Shown here piece after piece: positions 12,640-23,340 of a stretch of 64,000 bases of DNA. Source of the stretch: Deroplatys truncata. Its lineage: Eukaryota > Arthropoda > Insecta > Mantodea > Mantidae. Below the pieces are notes generated by a model. That model was not told where the DNA came from and did not search any database. It was given only the letters and a program-made list of their open reading frames with translations. Numbering within the stretch: position 1 is the first letter of the stretch; each line of letters begins with the position of its first letter. The position numbers and the translations under genes are program-made. The stretch spans positions 198,398,565 through 198,462,564 of the forward strand of contig CM060988.1 of the NCBI GenBank assembly GCA_030765065.1. The letters run 5' to 3'.

Positions 12640-13380
12640 GTATTTTAATGAAGTTACAACTGAGGAAATACTTAACATAATAAAGGGATTGAATAATACA
12701 CATTCTGTAGCTGTAAATGAGATACAGATATCATAAAAAATTGTAGCAAGTAAATAATCAGACCACCTGTTCATCTGTGTAATACATCCATTACTAGCAG
12801 AACTTTCCCTGACATATTAAGAACATCTAAGGTTATACCCCTGCACAAAAATGGGAAGAAGTCTGAGGCATCAAACTACTGCTCAATTTCCATTCCTTCC
12901 ATATTCTCAAAGCTATTCAAAAAATAATACGTAGGAGACTTCTTTCGTTTATTGAAAAAAATTAATAACTCACAGTTAAGATTTCAATGCAAAATATCAA
13001 CCGAGACTGCAATATAGCCTTTTTAAAGCAGTTATAGCGGCCTTAGATAACAAAGATGAAGCCATGCGATGTTCTTAGGTTAAGTACAGCTTTTGATACT
13101 CAGGCACCAAAGATAAAGTATAGTGTTCGAATATCTTTATGATTTGTTGAGAATCATCGTTGCGTTAATCATCAAATTTTGCTAATGAAATTATTTGACT
13201 TTGGCATAAGAGGACCAGCATATAATTGGTTTGAATTTTACCTTCTAAACTGGAAGCAAATAACAGAGATTACATATGCAAAACGTAGCACTAACACACT
13301 TTCAGTTATATCTAATTTACTTGATATAACATACCGAGTTCCTCAAGGATCTATTCTAGGTCCATTTCTATTTATTTTAT

Positions 13381-13428
<48 letters not shown>

Positions 13429-13560
13429 GACCTAACAAATAACAATATAAGCTTATAACATGTACTATTTGCAGATAATACTAATTTATTAATAACAGAA
13501 AACAGTAGTAATTATGTAGTTAATATTGTTAATATCTATTTGTACCAAGTGTAATACCTC
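12640..13560 (+). pseudogene. Non-LTR (LINE) reverse transcriptase remnant
   Basis: Plus-strand blocks of a jockey/R1-like reverse transcriptase are visible in changing frames: VTTEEIL...IIKGLNN at about 12,657, KVIPLHKNGKK at 12,830, SNYCSISIPSIFSK at 12,870, VPQGSILGPFLFIL at 13,339-13,380, and a catalytic block VLFADNTNLL at about 13,460. The catalytic box reads FADN instead of the usual FADD. A TA microsatellite splits the region just after FLFIL. Many stops are present, so the element is dead. Confidence 0.82.
13383..13425. repeat. (TA)n microsatellite inside the LINE remnant
   Basis: About 20 TA units lie exactly where a LINE would encode the residues between FLFIL and INDL, suggesting that a short TATATAAAT codon stretch expanded. 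Confidence 0.9.
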
Positions 13561-13660
13561 GGTTAGACCCAGTTACAGTCCTGGCTGTTTTACCGAGCCC
13601 CACCAAACAGAATTAGATAAAACAACATAGAAACAATTTTATACTGCAGTATACATCAAA

Positions 13661-13745
13661 TTCAATACCACCATGCTGAAACACTGGTTCTCGTCCAATC
13701 ACCAAAATTAAGCAGCATTGGGCATGGCTATACTTGGATGAGAAA
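13661..13745 (+). pseudogene. 5S rRNA-derived fragment
   Basis: The sequence follows animal 5S rRNA from about nucleotide 8 to 92. Diagnostic runs are GGTTCTCGTCC, AATTAAGCAGCATTGGGC (the internal A-box region) and TACTTGGATG (the intermediate element). The first and last parts of 5S are missing, so it cannot fold into the terminal stem. It is either a retroposed pseudogene or the head of a 5S-derived SINE. I compared it with 5S from memory. Confidence 0.8.
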
Positions 13746-14018
13746 ACAGTAATGAAATATTAAATAATTCATTAAGTCAGCCTAGTTAAGATTTGGTAAC
13801 ATGGATAGCTAAACACAACCTGGTTTAAACACTAATAAAACAGTCTTAAATTTCATATTACTGACAATGCAAATTATAACAATATCCCTAAAGTAAAATT
13901 AAATAATAAATTAATCTCATCCAAAAATGAAACACATATTTTAGCCTTATGGATACAGAATAATTTAAAAAGGAAATCTCATATTAAATACCTTCTCAGC
14001 AAATTAACGAGGAATATT

Positions 14019-14538
14019 TCATGCTTTTCTATTAGAACTATTTGATTTCGATTTCTTCCACTTAAACCCTACATCTTTTATAATTTTTCTGAGACTTGTG
14101 GCACCACCTTGAAAATTTATACAGTCTTTCAGCTTGATGAGCAATCTGCTTATTGTTGACACAGTTTTTTCTTCCACATAGAAATTGTGAATTGTGTGCC
14201 AAATGACGCACTTATAGAAATCGTCTACTTCTGTAATACATTTAGGAACCTTATTGTTTCTTACCAGGTGCATCAAATGGTACTCCTGCATCCGTGTGCT
14301 TTTTCTTATCTTTGAGAACTCTGGAAACGGAATTCAGGGAAACACCAGTTGCTTTGGCTACTCTTTCTTTCACTCTCTTAAGGCTTTTAAGGAACGCGGG
14401 TGAACATATATTTTCTTCCTTTATCTCTGCTTCTTGCTTCATGAAATCGAGGACATTTGCAATTATTTTCCTGATTTGACTATGTAATACCTTACCACTT
14501 AACTTTGAAGACGTAGGAGCCATGGTTATAAATATCAC
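14019..14538 (-). pseudogene. Solitary N-terminal part of a Tc1-like transposase
   Basis: Two overlapping minus-strand frames (14,538-14,251 and 14,291-14,019) together cover the DNA-binding half of the same transposase family seen at 61,722-62,147. One has GVSLNSVSRVLKDKK, then APGKK; the other has a helix block ending SLRKIIKDVGFKWKK. No DDE catalytic half follows. The frame changes at about 14,255. The fragment may be a truncated or solo element; I see no inverted ends. Confidence 0.7.
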
Positions 14539-14759
14539 AAATAAGCATCATTTAGGTACTGCTCTCTTTGAAATTACAACCAGATGCGGAACACTTTCTA
14601 TGCAGACTGTATGTGTTACCCACTATGAGTAAGGAAAGGTATTATATCGCTTTCATAGAGTAAGCTAAATATAAACCATTCCTAGGCTCAGCAGCTGGGG
14701 TGGCAATCTAGGTTACGATTCCAGAAGTTTTGCGCCAGCTATAACAAGCTTAAGATGCA

Positions 14760-14895
14760 ATGGTTTCCTATGATGTTTCTCAACTTGTCAAGAAGTATGG
14801 TTCTGTCGATAGAATAAAAGGCTTTGATGTAATTTATGAAGACTGCATATAGCTTGCCTCTTGGTAACAATATGGCAGTATTGATATCTTCTTTT
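14760..14895 (-). pseudogene. LINE reverse transcriptase fragment, split by a SINE
   Basis: On the minus strand the frame reads GKLYAVFINYIKAF then SIDRTILLDKL, the A motif of a LINE reverse transcriptase. The catalytic Asp of F(I)DY reads Asn and the second position reads FY, so it is dead. The LINE sequence resumes at 15,184 on the other side of SINE copy 3. Confidence 0.7.
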
Positions 14896-14907
14896 AAGCA
14901 ACTGGAA

Positions 14908-15171
14908 AAAAAACTGGACGATCTTTACTGTGGTTCTTAGGCCCCATTCTATATTGGGCGTGAAAGACTGTAAATTCTGCTCAGAGGCCCCTTGATCAGG
15001 CTACAGGTTATTTTTAAATGCCATAAATCTACGACACGGACCACCGACTTTACTTCCCTTCCGAAGGAAGTCAAGCTAAGGATTTTTACACCCAAAAAAA
15101 TTCGTCCTCCGCCAGGTTTGTACCTGTCTCAGGAACCAGAGAGATGGTACCCCTAGACCAAGGAGGACGAC
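14908..15171 (-). mobile_element. tRNA-derived SINE, copy 3
   Basis: A minus-orientation family member with 12-bp target duplication AAGCAACTGGAA at 14,896-14,907 and 15,172-15,183. It is inserted in the LINE fragment. Confidence 0.87.
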
Positions 15172-15439
15172 AAGCAACTGGAAGCTTGTAAATTTGACCT
15201 TTCTATCCTAAAGGGGTAAACTGGTGAAAATGTGACCAAAATGAAAAAAAATTCACATTTTGTGTTTTTCGTATCACAAAATACGAGGTGGTTTGAAGTG
15301 CATATATGCAAAGCTTTAAAGCACCACCATGCTAGAAGTTTGCTCTAAATATATCATATTTAAAGGTCTGCACTCCATAAATGTACCTGAGGAGGTGCGG
15401 TAGGTGATGAAATAGCTGCACAAAGCAAAAAAATCCACT

Positions 15440-16365
15440 TTTTTACTTTCTCTACTACGTATAGTAAGTAGGGGAAGTATTGTATTCCACCCAAAAATTC
15501 GATACCGAGATTTCACCGGAAATATATGTTTTGAGACCCCCTGAATCCAATAAGAGCATTTTTGGAAACATGTCCGTGTGTGTGTGTCTGTGAACAGCAT
15601 AACTCAGAAACGAACAGTCGGATAAAAACAAACTTGGTATTTAGGTTCAGATCTTCCAGAGATGCAACACGAAGGTTTTCAAGAAAATCTCCCACCCCAG
15701 ACTACGCTTTAGATGGAACATTTTTCGAAAATTTTAATTTGCTCTAACGATTTTGATTAAAATATCATATGTTTAAGATACTTTCATGGCAAATAAAATG
15801 TATATCTTGAATTTTCTGGGAATGTCTCCAAAAGTATTCTTCATTGTGAACGACTTTTGCATAACTGGTAAACCATAAGAGATAGACAAAATTTTACTAC
15901 ACAAAAAATGTAGATCTCGTTAAAATACACAATTCATGTCATATACATTTTTGTTGTTGAGTGAACCATTTTCGAGATATTGCTTGTTATTCGCTTAAAT
16001 CTTTCAATACTTGTTTTCTCAAATGGGAATTCGTTGTTCATTTTTTTTTTTGTCTTGGATATGCAAAGAGTATTAATCTGTGGCAAAGAGAATGGTGCTG
16101 CACCTAGCAACCAACTATTAAGATATATGTTGAAGCTTAAAGCCTACTGTATTTCTATATTGCCCTTGCAAATACAAAACAAGGGGAAAATTGTAGGCCT
16201 TAAGCGATAGTCAAATATTTTTAGAACTGGTCACTATGTGTAAAATGTAATTCTCTTGCATGTCAAAAGATCATTTCTGCAAATGTTTATCTCGATTAAT
16301 ATGAAATAGATGGAGAATAAGAGTTTGTAAAAATAGTTTGTACGAGTAGAGAAAGTCATGTGAGT
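15440..16365 (+). repeat. Unclassified interspersed repeat X, longest plus-strand copy
   Basis: The 3' part ends in GTTTGTAAAAATAGTTTGTA and AGAGAAAGTCATGTGA. The same end appears in minus orientation at 20,930-21,190, 38,230-38,420 and twice in 40,090-41,490, with related sequence at 33,140-33,450. The 5' part has a GT tract (15,573-15,586). No protein family is recognisable. It may be the 3' untranslated region of an unidentified retroelement. Confidence 0.55.
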
Positions 16366-17884
16366 TAACACATCAGATTTTTTCTTATTTGTCACTGAGC
16401 CACCGTGATCAGTATAACATAGTAACAGCAGCTCTGCTGTTGATATCGTGTAACATCAAATTATACGTTGTTTCATATACCTGAGCCAGGAACATCTGTA
16501 AATGATGTAATAAATACCGTAATGAAAGGTTAGTTTAGCAAGAATATGGTTACAAAAGAAAAATTTAAGACACAAATAGCAGGAGGATAATTATGAACAT
16601 ATGCCTGTTGTAAATAAAGAAGAGTGTAAATATATATTACTTTCATCAATGGTGAATGACCTAAAGTGTAGTGACCACAATCAAAAGTGTTTACATAGAG
16701 GACTTGGCACTGAAAGGCATGGCTTATGTCATTAATTACACTGATTTGCAGTGCTTGCAATAAAAAATAGAGTACAAATTACACATCTAAGCTGGACACT
16801 TGTAGAAAGGCCTGCAAGTCATTTGTGGTTAATTGCATTCAAACTTTTAAACTCACTGTTCCTCACTTTAATTTTTGCTACACTTTTGTTTATTCAAAAC
16901 AACATTACATCCACAAATTGGGTGTTAGAGGGCTGAAATTTTTACTGTATACTCTATAAAACAAAGCAAAATAAAATTGATGCCTGAGATTCAGGATTAA
17001 CTTAGTACTTTTTTTAAATAAAAAGTGATGTGTGTAGTAATTGCAAACATTCTGAAATTTTTACTACGCGGATCATATTTTTTTTTAATTTCTCTTACAG
17101 TTAAGATATTACAAAAACTCATGCATCAATTATTCCTAAATGAGTTTCTGGTTTTGTAAAAACAATTTCAAACCTTTTTCAAAAAAAGCATGGGATGAAT
17201 TTCATTTTGAAATTAGCAAATGTTTTAAAAGAGAATTTGAAATAATTAAAAAAACTAATTGACATACAAAAATGAAACTTTACCAAATAGTGCCACATAA
17301 CACCCCAAATATGTCTGCAAAAAATTAATTATGTAGCTTTAAAATTGTGCAAATAGAAATTACAAGCACACCCCCATGAATCCAAACTGTTCGAGTGGTA
17401 TGTGGTATTCAACCGTTTTTCCAAATGTTTTCATTAGTAGCTTCGTCAGTCTTCAGAAAATAGTATTCTAATGTGATACCCATGTAGGAGTCAGCCTTCT
17501 TCACATCACCTTTGTCTTTGTATAGTACAATAGCATAGCATTTGCTAAATAATATGCTAAATAGCATTTAGCATATTATTCTGTACAAGATTATCTTAAT
17601 GACAAATTATCCTACTGATAATACTTATATAGCTCTGTAAGTAGTATTAGTAAATATTAATGACAATTGCCAGTCATATTTGATATCTGCTCTAGAATTA
17701 ATGAAGCTATTTAAATGTATGTATATTAAGAACTGACAGTAAATGCTATGCATTACACATCAAATAGAACAAAATGATCAGACTAACAAAGGTAAAATCC
17801 TAGTTAATGTTAAAATAACTGTTCTTGCCTATACGTATGTTAACCTTATAACAGTAAGGAGGTATACAACTCTGTAATAAATTA
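16366..17884. other. AT-rich non-coding DNA
   Basis: No gene or known element is recognised. The only clear structure is the perfect hairpin at 17,548-17,580. Confidence 0.5.
17548..17580. repeat. Perfect 15-bp hairpin
   Basis: Arm AATAATATGCTAAAT at 17,548-17,562, loop AGC, and a perfectly complementary arm at 17,566-17,580. It lies between two partial copies of TTTGCTAAATAATATG-like sequence. Confidence 0.9.
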
Positions 17885-18162
17885 CACTTGATTTGTTTCA
17901 TTTTGTATATAATATGTCCTTATTCTATTTTAAATGTTCTGTATACTATGTAATATTTATGTATATATGTAACTTTATTGTACATTTCCTTAACACGCAT
18001 ATAGTATTTGTATTTTATTTCAAATGTTCCATATTCTATGTAATATTTATGTTTATATATAATTTTTGTACATTTCTTGACATGTTCTATGTTCACAAGT
18101 CTTTATGGCTGCTAGTGAACTCACAGAATACAATCTAATCTAATCTAATCTAATCCAATGTT
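17885..18162 (+). mobile_element. 3' end of a LINE with (AATCT)n tail
   Basis: The sequence ends ACTCACAGAATACAATCTAATC, followed by about four AATCT units. Such short tandem tails are typical of jockey-like insect LINEs. Just upstream a roughly 70-base piece is repeated twice (17,920-17,995 and 18,008-18,083, sharing TATGTAATATTTATGT). Confidence 0.6.
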
Positions 18163-19970
18163 GCTTCTATCCATCTATCTGAAAATTTTAACTTCAGTAA
18201 CCATTGGTTAATCAGTTTTGCCATTGGTTCTTTCAACTTGGGTTCCTGTTTCATGGGAGGTTAGGTTAGGTTGTTTTTCTTATATATAAGCTTAGGTTAA
18301 TTACGTTATTATTATCTTCTGTTCAGTTATTATTTAAATATATTAAATGAAATAAGTTTTCTATTCCAACTGCAAGCAGAAAGTTCATTGATTTTTTTAT
18401 TTCTTAATTTTTTATCAACAACTCCATCGCAACTGATGCAATCTAACTCCAAAGAGTATATATCAAAGGAGAGCATTTAATTCATAACATTGATATAACA
18501 TAAACTTCTTTATAATGTCAAGCTGGCATTACCGCCACAAGGTTTCTGATTCATGGGAGGTTAGGTTTAGCTCTTTCTATATATGCTTAGGTTAATTATC
18601 AACCAATGGTTACACTAAAGAATGGTGTAAATTACTATTGTACTTCCTTACTAATACTGTATTAGTAATTTATTCTATTACGTTATGACTTAGGCTATAG
18701 GAATGCAATATTCTTACACCCTTCACAAGCCATTTTGCTTCATGTAATGCACTATCAACAATATACAGCCTTCGCATTACTTTTCAGCGGGAAGCAAAAA
18801 TGAAGAAGTATACATCACTATTCCCATGGATTTTGCTTCTTATTTAAGTTGACAGTTTCCATCATGCATGTGCAGTGGCAACAAGATGGCGATTTTTGTT
18901 GCCATTACAGTATAATTCTACTATAAAAGTAAGGCACCATGTTTACAAACAGACATTCTCCTCCTAACACCACTCTTAAGGTAATTTAATCATTATACTT
19001 TAAGTTTTTATGATAAAGTAATGAAGTTTAGCCATCTATATTCTATTAGAAATAAATGTTTATCTTTAGGAGGTCATAAAGCTTGGAGACTGCCAGATCA
19101 TAGAACCACAAGCATATTGCCTTCAATAGCCTCTTACACAGGTTATTAAGTATTCCTTTAAATAGAGAAAAGTACCTGAAAGAATGCAAAAAATAGTGAA
19201 AACAGTGGTTTCTCCAAAAGATTGGTGGACAAGAAGTGAAAGAATATTAAGAAAAAGAAAACAATTGCAGATACCACCACATACAGTAGGTAAAGATTTA
19301 AGGAACTGGTATACCACCCTTGGGCATTAAAAAGGTTTTAAAGGATTTTCACCAATCATAACATAGATCTAGCCCCCATCCAACAAGTATAAAATCAGCA
19401 ATTTGGAAGAACCACAATTAAAAAAAACCAGAAAAACATGAAATACACAAAAGCAATTGTTAAGACTGCAACAAATCTTTGTAGAGAAGACAAAGTGAAA
19501 CGTTAACACCTGTCTTAACAACACCTTTGGCATACTACATACAAATAAAAAAAAATGAGCAGTATCCACAACTTTTGGAACCACATTTACAAATAGAAAA
19601 TAGCATCTATCTTTTAAAACATGCTAAACTTAACAAGCAATTGTACACAATGAGAAGATATTCATAAACATAAACACAAAATGAATTTAATTAACTTTGA
19701 AGCTCCTGCCAAGCACAACACACTTTTACAAGTTCCTCAGTGGTTAAGCAGAAAATCAAAGATCCCAAAATGCTTCTGGCAGTTGACCGTAGCTAAGGTT
19801 GCAACAACATAGTAAAGCTACTTAGGTGGAAATTTTACTTAAACAGTGTTCTACAAAATTTTCATACAATACTGAAAATATTTCCCTGTATTCTTGGTTA
19901 CCACTAGAGCCCAGAACTTAGCCAAAATGCCTTTTCTATTTGTTATGGATATAGTAAAGTTACAGATAAA
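18163..19970. other. Non-coding, with a duplicated GGTTAGGTT-containing piece
   Basis: A piece with TTCATGGGAGGTTAGGTT followed by TTAGGTTAATTA occurs at about 18,252-18,306 and 18,551-18,601. The flanks hold inverted AACCATTGGTT and AACCAATGGTT, so this may be a small inverted-end element. I see no gene. Confidence 0.4.
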
Positions 19971-20240
19971 TATTACCATGCTAGTCTCTGGTTCCCGAGG
20001 TCGCAGGTTCAAACCTGGCAGAAGGCGATGGATTTTTTTCAGGCATAAAAATCCTTAGCATGGCTTCTTTTGGAAGGGAAGTAAAGCCAGTGGTCCCGTG
20101 TCATACATTTACGGCACGTAAAAGAACCTCAAGCCTGATAGAGGCCTCTGAGCAAAATTACCAGGCTTTCACTTCCAATATAGAATGGGATGCTAAGGAC
20201 CACAGTAGTTAAAGAGCGTCCTTAAATAAAACTCAGTTTC
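19971..20240 (+). mobile_element. tRNA-derived SINE, copy 4, 5'-truncated
   Basis: The copy starts within the tRNA-like head at TTACCATGCTAG, lacking about the first 18 bases. It keeps the B box GGTTCAAACCT and runs to the AAATAAAACTCAGTTT tail. Confidence 0.85.
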
Positions 20241-20289
20241 AGTTAGAGACAAATACATTTCCATACATTTAAGAGATGCTACAGACGGT

Positions 20290-20750
20290 TGTTTTGCCTA
20301 TTTTAAGGTCAGAAGATGATGTTGCTTCAGTTCGTGAGGTAAAGCAGCTGTTATAAAATGAAGAACTCAGCAACTATATGGTATTTATAGCAGCACATTA
20401 TAATATGCTACCAGAAGCAGTTTTGAAGTTGGAGAAAAAAAGTGATATGCTACTGTCATCCGTGGCGATCTTTGAAGATGCAATAAATCAACTGCTGCAA
20501 GTATCAGGGGAGAAAGGAAAAAGTATTAGTGAACTAAATGTGTTCTGAGTGCTTATGTGAACATAGAAAACTTAAAAACATTTCTGTAACAACCTGAATG
20601 TGAAAGTTCTGTTATAACTGATGAGTACTTCCAAAATAGCTTGTTTTAAATATGCTCCAGTCATTGCAATGAAAGTAGAATGTTCTTTTTCCATGAGGAA
20701 ATACATTGACAAGCAGCTGACTATGATAGTTGAGACCTTCCAAAAATAAA
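20290..20750 (+). pseudogene. hAT-like transposase C-terminal remnant
   Basis: Plus-strand frames include a block around 20,400-20,510 (AAHYNMLPEAVLKLE) and, at 20,634-20,746, FKYAPVIAMKVECSFSM, which follows the dimerisation-domain pattern of a hAT group in which YAPITS..VERSFS is usual. Frames change between blocks and no termini are visible. Assignment is from memory. Confidence 0.5.
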
Positions 20751-20929
20751 TGCCTGAACTTCTGAGCTCTATCACAATCATTGTAGCCATTAATTCATTT
20801 ACTGAAACATGCATATGGTTTACTGATTGTCCTTTTTGCCTAATTGTGTAGTAGCTATTTAGAGGCACTAATGATGTTCCTGTAAAGTGATAAAGCACTT
20901 AGATGTCTCAACTCACCTATAATTATAAA

Positions 20930-21190
20930 GTATTCCTTCACACAAATGTACTTGTATTTGGTTTTCTTTCCCTAAAGGGAAAAATATGTAAAAAAAATCA
21001 TGTTATATTCACATGATTTTCTCCATCCACTATCATTAATTTTTATATAAAATCTACAAACTCTTTATAAAAAAGCCTATTTTTCTGTCTACTTCATATT
21101 AATCAAGATAAACATTAGCAAATATAGTGTCATTGCACATTTTGTTCTATGTACAAGAGGAATACAGGAAACTGAATCAATCTTCAGTAA
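20930..21190 (-). repeat. Repeat X, minus copy
   Basis: This holds the conserved 3' end in reverse: CACATGATTTTCTCCATC, then CTACAAACTCTTTATAAAA and ATATTAATCAAGATAAACAT, in the order of the copy at 15,440-16,365. Confidence 0.5.
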
Positions 21191-22084
21191 AGGCAGCTTG
21201 CTATATGTGGCTCTAAAATTCCATACTTTGCCATGACATCTTGAGATGTAAGTGAATAGTGGCAGCACTTATAAAAAAAGTTACAAAGCATTGAAAAATT
21301 CACACCTTTATTAATAAAAATGGCTGATGCCACAAAAAAAAGACTGAAATAAATGGTGTTCTGTAAGGAGATCTATGTTTTCTGTATAGTAATTTTCCAT
21401 CTGTCTCTTATGGTGTTAACAGTTATACAAGATTACAGAAAATTCCTTCCAAATGAAGTGGACTTGGCAGCTTATAAAATTCAAGGTATACATTTTATTT
21501 GTGGTGCAAATCTCTAGATTTTATCAAAATTCCTAAACCAGCTTTGAGAAAATAAAAATACCAAAACCATTTTCCATTTATTTCATATAGAAAGAACTGA
21601 AAAATTCAGTGCCAAAGACGAGATTTGAACACAGAAAACATGTCCAGACCAGACTAGGTCTGTAAAAAGTATAATTAATTTCATTAGTTGTAATGAATAA
21701 AAATGCTCTATTTAAGTAGTAGTTTGGGATGGGGGAATTTCCTTGAGAATATTTTAGTTGCATCTAATCAAGATATTCAACTTAAACATCATGTTTGGTA
21801 TCCATCTAATATCTTTATTTTAATTAATCCTAGTATGGAATAGAATACTTGACTACTAAGCATATGGTAGAGAAAATAAAACAGCAAACAAGCTGCAAGG
21901 TCAATATTGGATATGCATCCTTGCTTACTGGAAGAGCCAAGTGAATCTAACAACTGTTAAAAATTAAAGCAAAAATATTATACAAGTGTGTTACCATCAA
22001 TAAATCATCTTTACATCTCTTTAAAACATAAATCTAACAATAATTAATGAAAAGCAAAGTGATACAAGTGACATTTTCCACAAG
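21191..22084. other. No recognisable feature
   Basis: AT-rich, with no supported open frame or repeat structure. Confidence 0.4.
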
Positions 22085-22561
22085 ACAAAAAACAAAAAAG
22101 CTGGAATCTATAAAATCAACTGTTCAGATTGCAATAAAGTATACATAGGTAAGACAAAAAGAAACCTAGAAACTAGGCTAAAGGAGCACATGAGATGTAT
22201 TAAATACAAACAAATGGACAAATCTGCAGTTTCACACCATTTTTGATCATTAATCACAACATCAAACCCAATATTACATTAGTCAAACCAGCCAAATTTG
22301 CAGCCGAATTAGATGCATGGGAGAAGATCACCATTCTAAAACACAACACACATCTAATGAATTTTGATTTGCCGCCACCAAATCCTCTCTGGAAGTACAT
22401 TTCTCCACCACAAGATGCCACCACAGGATCCAGTCCAAAAAACGGAAACACTAACAACACGGGCCAGTCAAATTAACTTCTGAGGATGGGAACAACCGTT
22501 TCCCGAAACATGTTAAGGAGTAAACTTAAGTGATGTTAGTGTAACAATTCCGACTCACCTT
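22085..22561 (+). pseudogene. Penelope-like element, GIY-YIG endonuclease fragment
   Basis: A frame from about 22,106 reads GIYKINCSDCNKVYIGKTKR, the start of the GIY-YIG nuclease domain of Penelope-like retroelements, followed by ETRLKEH. A stop after SHHF at about 22,240 is followed by a further 77-residue frame (22,243-22,476). The sequence then ends near GAGGATGGGAACAACC and a 34-base tract that recurs inverted at 25,869-25,902. The reverse transcriptase half is missing, so this is a 5'-truncated dead copy. Confidence 0.8.
22528..22561. repeat. Left arm of a perfect 34-bp inverted pair
   Basis: The arm begins AAGTGATGTTAGTGTAACAA and ends GACTCACCTT. Its exact reverse complement is at 25,869-25,902. 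Confidence 0.95.
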
Positions 22562-23089
22562 AAATAAAAATAAATTCAAAACACATCACTGTTTCTAGCT
22601 TCTTTTCATTACAATATCAACGTCAATTACTTAAGTTGGAAACTGCATAGCAAAAATTACTTTCCTTTAAGGTATTAAGCTAAATAAAAAAACTAACTAA
22701 ATGCAATTTGTTACACTTTCTTTCTCATCCTATCAATTACAGAGTACAGTAATTGTGTGGAATTGGCGGAGCAAGAAATTATGTAAAACATACACGCATT
22801 TCTTACATTTACACAATTTCAAATGCCTCAACTAAACACTTCCGACAACTTTCTCACACACACACGCACGCACGCGCACACATATAGTCTTTCACTTCGT
22901 GAATTAAATGTCGTCTTTAAAGGCTGAGAAAGGAGTGAAATCCTTCACACAAAGATCACAATCCTGAAAGTTTTGTCACCAACCAATTAATGTTTTCGCA
23001 AATTTGATAACTGAGTAAAAGCCTCCATACAAATGTTATAGTAGAGTCTTTATATGTGACAGATGGTTAAAAAGACTCACAAATGTTAC
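22562..23089. other. Region downstream of the zinc-finger gene
   Basis: Probably 3' flank or untranslated region of the minus-strand zinc-finger gene. A CA/CG-rich simple tract lies at about 22,856-22,882. No other feature. Confidence 0.4.
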
Positions 23090-23340
23090 ACTTGTGCGGT
23101 TAATTTCTCTCATGAATCAATGTGAGTGTTTTCAAATGTGACAAATACATAAGAGCCTACTCACAAAAGTTGCACTTGTGGCCTTTTACCCTCATAAATC
23201 AATATGTGACTTTTCAACCTTGACAAATTGGTAAAAACCTTGTCACAAATGTTGCACTTGAGTGGCCTTTTGCCATCATGAATTAATATGTGCCTTTTCA
23301 AATTTGACAAATAAATAAAAGCCTTGTCAAAAATGTTACA
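23090..23340 (-). pseudogene. Decayed zinc-finger units beyond the stop codon
   Basis: Directly after the gene's TAG the same frame continues through two more recognisable fingers. In the first the second Cys has become Phe (CNIFDKAF); in the second the last His has become Tyr (ILIYEG). A further stop follows at about 23,175, and weaker finger-like sequence reaches about 23,090. The ancestral array was therefore longer. Confidence 0.8.

Noticed and set aside
18250..18275. Insect telomere repeat (TTAGG)n
   Set aside because: Only two GGTTA units occur here and at about 1,997. They belong to dispersed repeats and are too short for a telomeric tract.
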